From the NCBI GenBank assembly GCA_017794825.1, contig CP051237.1, forward strand, positions 992,001-1,056,000: 64,000 nt of DNA, written 5' to 3'. The stretch is from Pararhizobium sp. GTDB taxonomy: Bacteria; Pseudomonadota; Alphaproteobacteria; Rhizobiales; Rhizobiaceae. Positions 25,574 through 34,395 of the stretch are shown here, one piece after another. Within the stretch, counting starts at the first letter, position 1. Every line of letters begins with the position of its first letter. The notes beneath the pieces are model-generated. The model did no database searches and had not been told where the DNA came from. It saw only the letters and a program-made list of their open reading frames with translations. The translations under genes and the position numbers were made by a program.

Positions 25574-26461
25574 ATGCTCCGCATAGCCGAATTCGCCCCG
25601 GCGAAAATCAATCTGTGCCTGCATGTCACTGGACAGCGCCAGGATGGCTATCACCTTCTGGAAACAATCGTCGCGTTTGCGGATATCGGCGACCGCGTGG
25701 ATGTCGAGACAGCGGCCGAAGACAACTTTTCCCTTGCCGGCCCCTTCGCGCGGGACCTGGAGGCAGGGCATGACAATATCGTCCTAAGGGCCCGCGACAG
25801 CCTGCGCGACGCCTTTCCCGAGAAGGCGCGCCCGGTTTCGATCCGTCTGGAAAAGAATCTTCCCGTCGCATCCGGGATCGGCGGCGGATCATCCGACGCG
25901 GCAGCCTGCCTCAGGGCATTGCGCGCGCTTTGGAAGATTCCTGACGACGCAGATGTTGCCGACATTGCGCTGGAGCTTGGCGCGGATGTTCCGATGTGCA
26001 TGGCCGGCCGGCCGCTGATTGCGCGCGGTATCGGGGAGACGATCACGTTGCTTCCATCGGTCGCGCCGCTTCCGATTGTGCTGGCGAACCCGTTGATCGG
26101 GGTTTCGACCCCGGAAATATTCTCCCGCCTGTCCTCAAGAACAAACTCGGGCATACAAATGATCCCGCCGATCGGGCGCTTCGATCGTCTGATCGATTTT
26201 CTCAAAGGCCTGAGAAACGATCTCGAAATCCCGGCGTGCGCGATTACACCTGAAATCGAAACAGTCAGGCAGGCTTTGCAGGATACCGGCGCCTCGCTGG
26301 CGCGGATGTCCGGATCGGGCGCGACCTGTTTCGGCCTCTATCCTTCGCCGAAAGACGCGCAATCGGCCGCATCCAGGCTACAAACGCGCTTCCCGCGCTG
26401 GTATGTCGCCGCCGGACAGTGTATCGGCTCACAAAAGGCAACCGGAAAGTCCATGCAATGA
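25574..26461 (+). CDS. ispE: 4-diphosphocytidyl-2-C-methyl-D-erythritol kinase
   Basis: A GHMP-family kinase of 295 residues that phosphorylates CDP-methylerythritol in the non-mevalonate isoprenoid pathway. APAKINLCLHVTGQRQDGYH opens the protein, PVASGIGGGSSDAAA (about residues 96-110) is the ATP-binding loop, GADVP holds the catalytic Asp, and MSGSGATCFGLY is the third GHMP motif. It lies 22 bases after the TPR gene and overlaps moaB by four bases (ATGA). Its product feeds the same isoprenoid pool that IspB uses, three genes upstream. Confidence 0.95.
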   Translation: MLRIAEFAPAKINLCLHVTGQRQDGYHLLETIVAFADIGDRVDVETAAEDNFSLAGPFARDLEAGHDNIVLRARDSLRDAFPEKARPVSIRLEKNLPVASGIGGGSSDAAACLRALRALWKIPDDADVADIALELGADVPMCMAGRPLIARGIGETITLLPSVAPLPIVLANPLIGVSTPEIFSRLSSRTNSGIQMIPPIGRFDRLIDFLKGLRNDLEIPACAITPEIETVRQALQDTGASLARMSGSGATCFGLYPSPKDAQSAASRLQTRFPRWYVAAGQCIGSQKATGKSMQ

Positions 26462-27003
26462 CCAGGATCGACGAGAACCGCCCATTCATTCCGGTCAACA
26501 TAGCCGTGCTGACGGTCTCCGACACCCGGACGCTTGACGACGACCGGTCCGGCGAAGCGCTGGTTGAGCGCATCGAAGCCGCCGGGCACCGGATCGCTGC
26601 GCGGGACATCGTCACGGATGATCGCGAAAAGATCGCGGACCTTGTCAAATCCTGGGCGCAGGACCCGCAGGTGGACGTGATCATCACCACCGGCGGGACC
26701 GGCTTCACCGGGCGCGACGTGACCCCGGAAGCGGTCACGCCGCTGTTCGACAAGCAGATGGACGGCTTTTCGGAAGTCTTTCACCGGATCAGCTATGACA
26801 AGATCGGCACGTCGACGATCCAGTCGCGCGCGACTGGCGGCGTGATCGACGCCACTTACGTGTTCGTCCTTCCCGGCTCGCCCGGCGCCTGCAAGGACGC
26901 CTGGGACGGTATTCTGAAACAGCAGCTCGACTATCGCCATATGCCCTGCAATTTCATCGAGATCATGCCGCGGCTCGATGAGCATCTGAAACGCGGCTCC
27001 TGA
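26458..27003 (+). CDS. moaB: Molybdenum cofactor biosynthesis protein B
   Basis: A MogA/MoaB-fold protein of 181 residues that adenylates molybdopterin or supports that step in molybdenum cofactor synthesis. The substrate-binding loop TTGGTGFTGRDVTPEAV and the downstream LPGSPGACKDAWDGIL are both visible. The start ATG at 26458 overlaps the ispE stop, so it is translationally coupled to ispE. Its 3' end almost touches the convergent crotonase gene (three bases apart), leaving no room for a terminator. Confidence 0.92.
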   Translation: MTRIDENRPFIPVNIAVLTVSDTRTLDDDRSGEALVERIEAAGHRIAARDIVTDDREKIADLVKSWAQDPQVDVIITTGGTGFTGRDVTPEAVTPLFDKQMDGFSEVFHRISYDKIGTSTIQSRATGGVIDATYVFVLPGSPGACKDAWDGILKQQLDYRHMPCNFIEIMPRLDEHLKRGS

Positions 27004-27006
27004 TTT

Positions 27007-27786
27007 TCAGTCTTTGAAGCTGCCCGAACGGCCGGCGCCCGCCGAAAAGCGGGCGGCGCCTTTGACCGCTTCCTCAGCCAACGGCTTTGCGCCTTCGACC
27101 GCTTCCCTATGTAGCGCTTCCTCAAGCGGCATTCCCCACTGGCGATGCGCCGTCATCCGGTCTGTCCTCATGCAGATCTGGGGAAAGCCCGCTATTCGAA
27201 TGGCGAGTTCCTTCGCAGCCGCCAGCGCGCCGCCCGTTTCCACCACCTGATTGGCGAGACCGAATTGCAGGGCTTCGTCCGCATGCACCGGTCGCCCGGT
27301 GAGAATCATGTCCATGGCCCTGCCATGCCCGATCAGACGTGGCAGGCGGATATTGCCGCCGTCGATGAGTGGTACGCCCCAGCGGCGGCAGAAGACGCCG
27401 AATATCGCCGTCTCCGATGCAATTCGAAGGTCGCACCATAGCGCCAGCTCCAGGCCGCCGGCCACGGCGTGTCCCTCGACGGCGGCGATGACCGGCTTCG
27501 ACAGCAGCATGCGCGTCGGCCCCATCGGCCCGCCCCCATCGGGGTCATAGGCCAGCGCGCCGTCCGAAACCGAATGCAGATCGTAACCGGCGCAAAACGC
27601 AGTCCCCGCGCCTGTCAGGATCGCGACCGAACTTTGTTCGTCCGCCTCGAACGATTCGAACGCCCCGGCAAGCAGCGCGGCTGTCTCGGCGTCGACCGCA
27701 TTGCGTCGTCCCGGGCGATTGATCGTCACTGTCGTGACCGGTCCATCGCGTTCGATCAGCACTGTGTTGGATATGTTCTGCGTCAC
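27007..27786 (-). CDS. Enoyl-CoA hydratase/isomerase (crotonase) family protein
   Basis: A crotonase-fold protein of 259 residues acting on acyl-CoA thioesters. The oxyanion-hole segments are AFCAGYDLHSVSD (about residues 65-78) and EGHAVAGGLELALWCDL (about 104-120). FCRRWGVPLIDGGNIRLPRLIG lies where the classical hydratase has its catalytic glutamates; here the usual Glu positions are not obvious, so hydratase activity is uncertain. The C-terminal alanine- and glycine-rich tail is ordinary for this subgroup. It is not linked to a fatty-acid operon here. Confidence 0.83.
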   Translation of the reverse strand: MTQNISNTVLIERDGPVTTVTINRPGRRNAVDAETAALLAGAFESFEADEQSSVAILTGAGTAFCAGYDLHSVSDGALAYDPDGGGPMGPTRMLLSKPVIAAVEGHAVAGGLELALWCDLRIASETAIFGVFCRRWGVPLIDGGNIRLPRLIGHGRAMDMILTGRPVHADEALQFGLANQVVETGGALAAAKELAIRIAGFPQICMRTDRMTAHRQWGMPLEEALHREAVEGAKPLAEEAVKGAARFSAGAGRSGSFKD

Positions 27787-27896
27787 AACCGCCTCCCTGC
27801 CTTCGGCAACTGCATGTAACCGTTGGCATATTACTAGGCCGGGCGATCCGGGAACAGTCAGACGCGGAACAATCAGCGACCTTTCGCCGTTTACGA

Positions 27897-27925
27897 CTTG
27901 TTTGATCGGAGACGAACGCCATATT
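27897..27925 (+). promoter_or_regulatory. Possible promoter of the radical SAM gene
   Basis: CTTGTT and CATATT are separated by 17 bases, close to the alphaproteobacterial housekeeping pattern CTTGAC-N17-CTATAT. The start codon lies about 70 bases downstream. Confidence 0.35.
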
Positions 27926-27994
27926 TGTTCTTGTTATGTTCTTTTCTTCGTGATAGGAATATTTTCACAAATCGAAACGGAAAGATCTGGTGAA

Positions 27995-29152
27995 ATGAGC
28001 GAACTGGCGCATCTGAGACAGACTGCTCTTGATCATGGCAACAGGGCCGATCTGGCTGACGCAATGGTGGCGCGCTCCGGAATGCGCGTGGAGATAGACA
28101 GACGCCGCGGACGCGGCGCCGCGCTCAATCCGGCGGGCCGGTTCGAGACCGAATCCCGACATGTTTTCGACGATGGCTGGTCGACGCTGGAAGAGCTGCC
28201 TCCCGCGAAAACCGAAGTGCAGATCGAAAAGCCGCGCAAGATCATCACCCGCAATGAATCGCCGGACATTTCCTTCGACAGATCGATCAATCCCTATCGG
28301 GGCTGCGAGCATGGCTGCATCTATTGTTTCGCCCGGCCAACCCACTCCTTCATGGGACTGTCGGCGGGCCTTGATTTCGAGACGAAGCTTTTCGCCAAAC
28401 CTGACGCGCCGAGACTGCTCGAACGCGAGCTTTCAAAGCCGGGCTATACGCCGAAGCCGATCGCCATCGGCACGAATACCGATCCCTATCAACCGGTTGA
28501 GAAGACCTGGCGGATCATGCGGCAGATACTGGAAGTCCTGAACGCCGCCAATCATCCTGTCACCATCGTCACCAAGTCGGCGCTGGTCATGCGCGATATC
28601 GATATTTTGGAGCAGATGGCCGAGAAGAATCTCGTCAAGGTGGCTCTTTCCGTGACGACGCTTGACCGGAGGCTCGCCAGGGCAATGGAGCCCCGCGCCG
28701 CCACGCCCGTCAAAAGGCTCGAGACCATACGCGCGCTGTCCGAAGCGGCGGTGCCGGTCGGCGCCATGCTTGCGCCGGTCATTCCGGGGCTGAACGATCA
28801 CGAGATGGAACGCATACTTGACTCGACACGGGCCGCAGGCGCGGCCACCGCGAGCTACATCCTGCTGCGTCTGCCGCATGAGGTCAGCCCGCTCTTCCGG
28901 GACTGGCTGCTGCGTCACTATCCGGATCGTTATCGACACGTCATGTCGCTGGTGCGTTCGATGCGCGGCGGCAAGGATTACGACGCCGAGTTCAACACCA
29001 GAATGAAGGGCGCAGGCCCTTATGCCTGGCAGTTAATGCGCCGGTTCGATCTGACAACCAAGCGGCTTGGCTTAGAAAAGAGGATGCCGGCGCTTCGCAC
29101 CGATCTTTTTACGCCCCCCAGCGGATCGGGAGTTCAGTTGTCGCTTTTGTAA
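27995..29152 (+). CDS. PA0069-family radical SAM protein
   Basis: A radical S-adenosylmethionine protein of 385 residues distantly related to spore photoproduct lyase. The iron-sulfur ligands are in YRGCEHGCIYCFARPTH (CxxxCxxC, about residues 104-112), preceded by the family block RNESPDISFDRSINP. TNTDPYQPVEK and TKSALVMRDIDIL follow the barrel strands. The family is widespread in Proteobacteria; its reaction is not established, although a DNA-repair link has been suggested from the resemblance. I start it at ATG 27995, as the earlier open frame is antisense to the crotonase leader. Confidence 0.88.
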   Translation: MSELAHLRQTALDHGNRADLADAMVARSGMRVEIDRRRGRGAALNPAGRFETESRHVFDDGWSTLEELPPAKTEVQIEKPRKIITRNESPDISFDRSINPYRGCEHGCIYCFARPTHSFMGLSAGLDFETKLFAKPDAPRLLERELSKPGYTPKPIAIGTNTDPYQPVEKTWRIMRQILEVLNAANHPVTIVTKSALVMRDIDILEQMAEKNLVKVALSVTTLDRRLARAMEPRAATPVKRLETIRALSEAAVPVGAMLAPVIPGLNDHEMERILDSTRAAGAATASYILLRLPHEVSPLFRDWLLRHYPDRYRHVMSLVRSMRGGKDYDAEFNTRMKGAGPYAWQLMRRFDLTTKRLGLEKRMPALRTDLFTPPSGSGVQLSLL

Positions 29153-29362
29153 ACGCCGCTTCCGTCGCCTTTGCCTGTCCCCTGGCAATCACGACGGCCT
29201 TCCCTCCGGCGCCGCTGCCGGGTCCGGTGCTTACGAGCCGCGTGCACCGGGCCGGGTCATCGGACTGTCCAGCGTTGAGACACCCCGTCTTCGATGCGCT
29301 GCGCCATCCGGTGACAGGAGGGACTTGCGGGGAATCGGAGGGTCGTGCGATTGTGCCGCATC

Positions 29363-30067
29363 ATGTCGCGCAGACCTTCCGATTCTCCACGCAAACAGGA
29401 ACCGGCCAGCCGGAAACAGGCCTCAAATAAGCGTCAGAACAGACTGTTTGAGGATCAGCCCTCCGTTCCCGACTACATGCTGGAAAAAACCAATGGCAGT
29501 CCCGTTCGTCTGATCGCCGGCGTCGACGAAGCTGGCCGCGGTCCGCTGGCCGGCCCGGTCGTGGCGGCCGCCGTTATCCTCGATCCGAACAATATTCCCG
29601 AAGGTCTCAACGACTCCAAGAAGCTGTCGGAGAATGTGCGCCTGTCGTTGTTTACCTGGATCCTGAGCACTGCCGACGTCGCCATTGCCAGCACCGGACC
29701 GTCCAGGATCGACGGGACCAATATCCTGCTTGCCAGCCTGGACGCCATGCGGCGCGCCGTAGACGGGCTCACGAGACGACCGGATCACGCGCTGGTGGAC
29801 GGCCGCGACATTCCACAAGGGCTTTGCTGTCCGGGGAGCGCCGTGGTGCGCGGAGACGCCCGTTCCCTGTCGATTGCGGCGGCTTCGATCATCGCCAAAG
29901 TCACGCGCGACCGGATGATGCGACGCTCCGCGTTGCTGTATCCGGACTACGGCTTCGAAAGTCACGTCGGCTACGGAACCAGAAACCATCTTGCGGCGAT
30001 TGCAGACCACGGCCCCTGCATCCTGCACCGGACGAGCTTCCGTCCGATCCGGGTGGATATGGAGTGA
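29363..30067 (+). CDS. rnhB: Ribonuclease HII
   Basis: The enzyme that nicks RNA in RNA-DNA hybrids and at single misincorporated ribonucleotides, 234 residues. Catalytic acids are in [20 protein letters not shown] (Asp-Glu), in VDGRD and in the downstream [12 protein letters not shown] region. The basic, serine-rich N-terminal 35 residues are usual for related bacteria. The start is uncertain: ATG 29363 fits homologues, while GTG 29345 and TTG 29351 lie nearer a GGAGGG site. The 210 bases before the gene hold nothing I recognise. It converges on the F0 operon and shares the following bidirectional terminator. Confidence 0.92.
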   Translation: MSRRPSDSPRKQEPASRKQASNKRQNRLFEDQPSVPDYMLEKTNGSPVRLIAGVDEAGRGPLAGPVVAAAVILDPNNIPEGLNDSKKLSENVRLSLFTWILSTADVAIASTGPSRIDGTNILLASLDAMRRAVDGLTRRPDHALVDGRDIPQGLCCPGSAVVRGDARSLSIAAASIIAKVTRDRMMRRSALLYPDYGFESHVGYGTRNHLAAIADHGPCILHRTSFRPIRVDME

Positions 30068-30117
30068 AAACGCGACCATCGCCCCGTCCATACGAACCAG
30101 CAACATCACCAAAACAA

Positions 30118-30143
30118 AAAGCCGGAGCGTGAACCCCGGCTTT
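30118..30143. terminator. Bidirectional terminator between rnhB and atpF
   Basis: An eight-pair stem (AAAGCCGG with CCGGCTTT) with a ten-base loop. On the minus strand it is followed by TTTTTGTTTT, a strong terminator for the F0 operon; on the plus strand CTTT follows for rnhB. Confidence 0.85.
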
Positions 30144-30166
30144 CGAATTGCGGAACGTCGTCAAAT

Positions 30167-30646
30167 TCAGTTCAGCCGGCTTTTCACCTCGGCGACTGAA
30201 TCCTTGAAGAGCTGGTTCTGTGTCTTGGCGTCAGCTTTTTCGACGATCAGCTTTTCGGCTGCGGCGACTGCGATGTCGACGGCGCGGCGGCGAACTTCGT
30301 TGACCGCCTCCGTTTCAGCCAGCGCGATCTTCTGCTCGGCCATGGCTGTGCGGCGCGCGACATATTCCTCGGTCTTCTGGCGTGCTTCCTGAACCAGGCC
30401 GGCGGCTTCGTGCTCGGCCGCCGAGATCAGTTCGCTCGCTTCCTTCTCCGCGTCCTTGCGCTTGCGCTGGTACTCGGCCAGCAATTGCTGGGCTTCCTCG
30501 CGCAGGCGGCGCGCCTCGTCCAGTTCGTTGCGGATCTTGGCGGCGCGCTCGTCAAGCGACGAAGAAAGCATGCCAGGAACTTTCAGATAGACGATAAGCG
30601 CAAGAAAGATGATGAGGGCGGCAAAGGCCCAGAACGTTGCGTCCAT
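30167..30646 (-). CDS. atpF: ATP synthase F0 subunit b
   Basis: The peripheral-stalk subunit b, 159 residues. One N-terminal membrane helix (ATFWAFAALIIFLALIVYLKV) is followed by a long charged coiled coil, with no cysteine, that reaches F1. The start at 30646 (MDATFWAF) has AGGGAGA upstream and leaves one base after the b' stop. Last gene of the operon, followed by a terminator. Confidence 0.93.
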   Translation of the reverse strand: MDATFWAFAALIIFLALIVYLKVPGMLSSSLDERAAKIRNELDEARRLREEAQQLLAEYQRKRKDAEKEASELISAAEHEAAGLVQEARQKTEEYVARRTAMAEQKIALAETEAVNEVRRRAVDIAVAAAEKLIVEKADAKTQNQLFKDSVAEVKSRLN

Positions 30647-30647
30647 G

Positions 30648-31211
30648 TCAGTCTCCCTTGCCCGACGCCGACTTGACAGCCGAATCGAGGCTTTCTTTCG
30701 AAACCTGATCGCCAATCAGTTGCTCGACAATGGCCGAGGTCGTGTCTGCGGCAATCGTGTCGACATTCGACATCGCCTGCTTCTTCACATTGGCGATCTC
30801 GGCTTCAGCCTTGCCGATCTTCTCGGAAAGCTCCGCCTCGACCTTCGCCCGTTCCGCATCGGCGTCGGCCTTGGCCGTGTCGCGCGCTTTCTGGGCTATG
30901 CCGTGGGCGCGTGACCGCGCGTCCGCCAGTTCCTTTTCATAGGTGGCGATGGCGAGGTCGCCCTCTTCCTTGAGACGATTGGCCTCGTTGAGGTCCTGGG
31001 CGATTCGGTCGCGCCGCGTTTCCAGAATGCTTCCGATGCGCGGCAGGACGACGCGCGACAGGAACAGGTAGAACAGGCCGAACGTGATGATCAGCCACAG
31101 AAGCTGAGATGCGAAATAGGACGGATCGAAAGGCGGAAAGCTCCCGCCGCCAGCGTGTTCGCCGGCATGGTCCGCCGTTTCCGTCGCTGCATACGCTGTC
31201 GTGACCAGCAT
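30648..31211 (-). CDS. atpF': ATP synthase F0 subunit b'
   Basis: The second, divergent b-type stalk subunit of 187 residues found in alphaproteobacteria and photosynthetic bacteria, forming a b/b' heterodimer. A 40-residue N-terminal extension rich in Ala, His and Gly leads to the membrane helix [21 protein letters not shown] and then a coiled coil. The start at 31211 has GGAGGCAGAT just upstream; a further upstream ATG in frame lacks one. The gene name atpG is also used for it in some genomes. Confidence 0.92.
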   Translation of the reverse strand: MLVTTAYAATETADHAGEHAGGGSFPPFDPSYFASQLLWLIITFGLFYLFLSRVVLPRIGSILETRRDRIAQDLNEANRLKEEGDLAIATYEKELADARSRAHGIAQKARDTAKADADAERAKVEAELSEKIGKAEAEIANVKKQAMSNVDTIAADTTSAIVEQLIGDQVSKESLDSAVKSASGKGD

Positions 31212-31302
31212 ATCTGCCTCCAAAAAACCCGTTAGCGCCAATCCGCGGATGCGGATCAGGCGCTACGGCTGATTAAGCCCGGCGCCGCGCGGGCGACGCC
31301 TC

Positions 31303-31319
31303 GGACCGCAAGGCGGTCC
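31303..31319. other. Intercistronic hairpin after atpE
   Basis: GGACCGC-AAG-GCGGTCC forms a seven-pair G/C-rich stem between atpE and the b' gene. No T-run follows on the minus strand. It may stabilise the atpE message, whose product is needed in about ten copies per complex. Confidence 0.5.
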
Positions 31320-31333
31320 TGCAACCTGAAAAA

Positions 31334-31561
31334 TCAGACTGCGAACAGGAGCAGAAGTGCGACGAGCAGCGAGAAGATGCCCAGGGCTTCCGTCACGGCG
31401 AAGCCAAAGATCAGGCGGCCGAACTGTCCGTCGGCGGCAGACGGGTTACGCAGGGCTCCGGCGAGGTAGTTGCCGAAGATGGTTCCGAGGCCGATGCCTG
31501 CGCCGCCCATGCCGAGACATGCAATGCCTGCGCCGATGTATTTTGCTGCTTCCGCTTCCAT
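31334..31561 (-). CDS. atpE: ATP synthase F0 subunit c
   Basis: The proteolipid of the rotor ring, 75 residues: two membrane helices with a polar RNPSA loop between. The proton-carrying acid is the Glu in [13 protein letters not shown] in the second helix. Glycine-rich first helix [20 protein letters not shown] is typical. AAGGAG lies at good distance from ATG 31561; earlier in-frame starts would add an unrelated leader. Confidence 0.95.
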   Translation of the reverse strand: MEAEAAKYIGAGIACLGMGGAGIGLGTIFGNYLAGALRNPSAADGQFGRLIFGFAVTEALGIFSLLVALLLLFAV

Positions 31562-31623
31562 TGTGAACTCCTTCGAATGGGAAATTTGCGGTTGAGTCTG
31601 GCGCCTCTGCGCCGTGTTTTCTC

Positions 31624-32373
31624 CTAGTGGCCCGGATGCAGGGCGTCGTTGAGGTACATGCAAGTCAGCACCGCAAAGACGTAGGCCTGCAAAAAGGCGA
31701 CCAGAAATTCGAGGCCGGTCAGGGCGATTGTCATCAACAGCGGCAGGATTGCGCCGCCGATGCCGATCGCTCCAAGCGCGCCGAGCGACGTGACGAAGCC
31801 GGCGAAAACCTTGAGGGTGATGTGGCCCGCCAGCATGTTGGCGAACAGACGAACCGAAAGGCTGATCGGGCGCGAGAGAAACGAAATGATCTCGATCGCG
31901 ACGACCAGAGGCATCAGCACGCCCGGAACGCCGCTCGGAACGAACAGGTTCAGGAAATGCAGCCCGTGTTTCATGAAGCCGTAGACCACCACGGTTCCGA
32001 TCACCAGCATCGCGAGCGCGAAGGTGACGATAATGTGGCTGGTTACTGTGAAGAAATAGGGAAACATGCCGATGAGATTGGCCACCAGCACGAACATGAA
32101 CAGCGAGAAGACCAGCGGGAAGAAGCGCATCCCGGCCGTCCCCGCCCCGTCTCTCAACATGGAGGCCACGAACTCGTAGGCCATCTCTGAGACGGATTGC
32201 AGCCGTCCCGGCACCATGCCCCGGTTCGATGTGGTGAAGAACAGGAATGCGGAAGCGCAGGCGACGGTCGCGACCATGAACAGCGACGAGTTGGTGAAGG
32301 AAAAATCAAGTCCGCCGACCTCGATCGGTATCAGCGTATTGATCTGGAACTGGTGGATCGGATCGTTTGCCAC
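31624..32373 (-). CDS. atpB: ATP synthase F0 subunit a
   Basis: The stator channel subunit, 249 residues with five to six membrane helices. The essential arginine lies in [15 protein letters not shown], and the C-terminal helix contains [19 protein letters not shown]. It begins with GTG at 32373, after AGAGG. It is second in the operon, 14 bases after atpI. Confidence 0.95.
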   Translation of the reverse strand: MANDPIHQFQINTLIPIEVGGLDFSFTNSSLFMVATVACASAFLFFTTSNRGMVPGRLQSVSEMAYEFVASMLRDGAGTAGMRFFPLVFSLFMFVLVANLIGMFPYFFTVTSHIIVTFALAMLVIGTVVVYGFMKHGLHFLNLFVPSGVPGVLMPLVVAIEIISFLSRPISLSVRLFANMLAGHITLKVFAGFVTSLGALGAIGIGGAILPLLMTIALTGLEFLVAFLQAYVFAVLTCMYLNDALHPGH

Positions 32374-32387
32374 CGGATGCCTCTTTC

Positions 32388-32798
32388 TCAGTCGCCGGAA
32401 TTCGCGCCGGCGTCGTTTTTGTCCCCGTCATTCGGTCGATGGAGGCGATTCTCTTCAATCACACCCGCCGAACGCATGACATTCAATACCCCGGCCACGA
32501 AACCCAGAAGAAGCAGAATGATCATGCCCCAGGGCGTCGTTCCGGCAAACCGGTCCAACCAGTAACCCAGAAAGGCGCCCACGAAGATGGCTGCGACGAA
32601 TTCCGTGGAGAGTTGAAAGGCTCGCGCGTAAGGCGACGCCCCGTTCTTCTCCGCTTCCTTCTTCCCGGCAACCCGGCGCGAAGCGAGTTCCGCTTGCAGC
32701 CGTTCACGGCGTCCCTCAAGATCGTTGGTCGGCATTTTCCGTTCTTCGCTGCCTGCGCCGGGATCATCCGATCCGCTGTCTTGCGACGATGTGTTCAT
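32388..32798 (-). CDS. atpI: ATP synthase-associated protein AtpI
   Basis: A small membrane protein of 136 residues encoded at the head of many F0 operons, helping assembly of the c ring or Mg uptake. The N-terminal 65 residues are charged; two membrane helices follow ([19 protein letters not shown] and [18 protein letters not shown]). The start at 32798 has GGAGTG upstream; the open frame extends further but crosses the promoter. First gene of atpI-B-E-F'-F. Confidence 0.88.
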   Translation of the reverse strand: MNTSSQDSGSDDPGAGSEERKMPTNDLEGRRERLQAELASRRVAGKKEAEKNGASPYARAFQLSTEFVAAIFVGAFLGYWLDRFAGTTPWGMIILLLLGFVAGVLNVMRSAGVIEENRLHRPNDGDKNDAGANSGD

Positions 32799-32859
32799 CT
32801 GAGTCGCACTCCAGAAAGCGCCAGGCAACTTCGAACGGGGCCGTCTCGAAGTCGGGCGC

Positions 32860-32889
32860 AACATAGTTTTACGCCCCCGCCAAGTCAAG
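32860..32889 (-). promoter_or_regulatory. Promoter of the F0 ATP synthase operon
   Basis: On the minus strand CTTGAC (-35, 32884-32889) and CTATGT (-10, 32861-32866) are separated by exactly 17 bases, a near-consensus alphaproteobacterial housekeeping promoter. It would give a leader of about 55 bases before atpI. Confidence 0.7.
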
Positions 32890-32926
32890 GCGGGTGAGCG
32901 ACCATCCCGTGAACTAAAATTCACAT

Positions 32927-32941
32927 AAATATCAGATATTT
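32927..32941. repeat. A/T-rich perfect inverted repeat upstream of the F0 promoter
   Basis: AAATATC-A-GATATTT, seven-base arms. It lies about 40 bases upstream of the -35 element. It may be an operator or the weak 3' end signal of the cell-wall hydrolase gene. Confidence 0.4.
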
Positions 32942-33069
32942 ACAAGACTTCCAGGAATCTTGTCGACGGAAGTCCGGAAGAATCGTGCTGCCCTGCAGCA
33001 CTTTGGCGCATCACACAACGCCAACGCCGATCACCGGGGCGCCGCTTTTCGGGTGGATTGGCCGAGCGG

Positions 33070-34245
33070 TCAGCTCCAACCGCCGCCATAGGTGCGGTAG
33101 AATATGTGCAGCCCGATCCGGCCGACTTTCTTCATCGTCCGCGCCCATTTCGGCCGCACATAGACAGCATGGTAATGCGTCGCGGAACCAACTTCCTCAA
33201 GCCAGATCTTGCCGGCCGTCACGGCCATAGCCACGTCCTGAGCCATTTCCCAATGGGTTTTCGAGCGAATCCTGTCGCGAATGCCGTCGCAGGCGAAGGA
33301 GAACTGACAACGATTGCGCCAGCGCTCGTTCTGGTAGACGACGCCGCAGGCCGTGTCCGGATAGGCTGGATTGCGCACACGATTGAGAATCACCTGGGCG
33401 ACGGCCGCCTGTCCCTTGACCGGTTCGCCGCGGGCCTCGAAGTAGATGCCGGAAGCCAGGCACTGCTGTTCGCCCGCCGAAAAGATATTTTCCGGGAGCG
33501 CAGTCCCGGCCCAGCTGTGATCATGTTTCAGAATGGGAGGCAGAAACCGTCCTTGCTCCTCTTCCGTGTTGAGGATCGACGCGAAGGGGGAGTTGCGGAC
33601 ATAATCCGGCTCGGTCGGCGCATAGGCGGTCGCGAGCACGTCGTAATTGTCGTTGTTGACGAGTTCGGCCAGCATGACCGGCATCTTGGCTTTCACGTCA
33701 TTTTCGACCGGATGGTGGAAGGCCATGGCGATCTCCACCTCACGGCCCATGATGTCAGGCTTGACGAAGGCCATGTGCGGATTCTGATCAGTCGAGGGCG
33801 TGTCGAGAAAGCTGGTCCGCTCGTATACCGATCCGGCCGTAAAGCTTTTCGGCGGTGATATCGGCGTTGTGGATATGACTCGGCGCGTCTTCTGCTTGCG
33901 ATTGATGCGTTGTTCGTCGGGAAGCGCGTCGGGAGTTCCGTATTTTGTCGCGTTGACGTGGCGAGAGGTCTTATCCGACTCGCTTTCGGCGTTGACGGAA
34001 CCCGTCGTCACCGGATCAGGAGCAGGAAACACCTCCTCCAATTCAGCGGACGCATCCACCGGACGCGCGCTCAGATAACTCTGCCAGCGGACCTTGCCCG
34101 CGTGCTGGCCATCCACCGGCGCTATTTCCGAATACGCCAATTGAGATGTCGAAAAGATCACCGCCAGCGCGCCGAACGAAAGAGATACGACCCAGCCGCC
34201 GCCATAGGCGGCAAGCTGTCCGATTGCAGCGATTTTGTTACGCAA
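33070..34245 (-). CDS. Cell wall hydrolase of the SleB/CwlJ family
   Basis: A membrane-anchored peptidoglycan hydrolase, 391 residues. A hydrophobic N-terminal segment (about residues 12-38) anchors it in the inner membrane; a long low-complexity region follows, and the Hydrolase_2 domain occupies about residues 260-391. The catalytic block is CLASGIYFEARGEPVKGQAA, with the Glu that acts in lytic transglycosylases of this fold. C-terminal THYHAVYVRPKWA is also conserved. The start is uncertain: TTG 34245 lies six bases after GGAG; the frame is open from TTG 34266. Outside spore formers these proteins serve growth-related wall remodelling. It is common next to atpI in related genomes. Confidence 0.85.
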   Translation of the reverse strand: MRNKIAAIGQLAAYGGGWVVSLSFGALAVIFSTSQLAYSEIAPVDGQHAGKVRWQSYLSARPVDASAELEEVFPAPDPVTTGSVNAESESDKTSRHVNATKYGTPDALPDEQRINRKQKTRRVISTTPISPPKSFTAGSVYERTSFLDTPSTDQNPHMAFVKPDIMGREVEIAMAFHHPVENDVKAKMPVMLAELVNNDNYDVLATAYAPTEPDYVRNSPFASILNTEEEQGRFLPPILKHDHSWAGTALPENIFSAGEQQCLASGIYFEARGEPVKGQAAVAQVILNRVRNPAYPDTACGVVYQNERWRNRCQFSFACDGIRDRIRSKTHWEMAQDVAMAVTAGKIWLEEVGSATHYHAVYVRPKWARTMKKVGRIGLHIFYRTYGGGWS

Positions 34246-34395
34246 ACCCGTCTCCACAGTACGCAATACGACCCAAATCCCGGTGGAGGATGGTCTATTA
34301 ACCTTTATGGAGCGTTAATCGGGCGAAATTGATTAAATACCGTTTGGTTCAATAACTTTTTATTACCGGCAGAAAGCCCTGGCGGATGACTGAAG

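Noticed and set aside
24290..25771. A 493-codon minus-strand frame opposite the TPR-LysM gene
   Set aside because: The plus-strand gene has a signal peptide, TPRs and LysM. The antisense translation has no recognisable motif.
29153..29362. A possible small gene between the radical SAM and rnhB genes
   Set aside because: Only a 67-codon frame without a convincing start or motif is present.
33051..33072. tRNA-like start GGATTGGCCGAGCGGTCA
   Set aside because: It resembles the 5' part of a class II tRNA, but the following bases are the end of the cell-wall hydrolase gene and no anticodon or T arm can be built.
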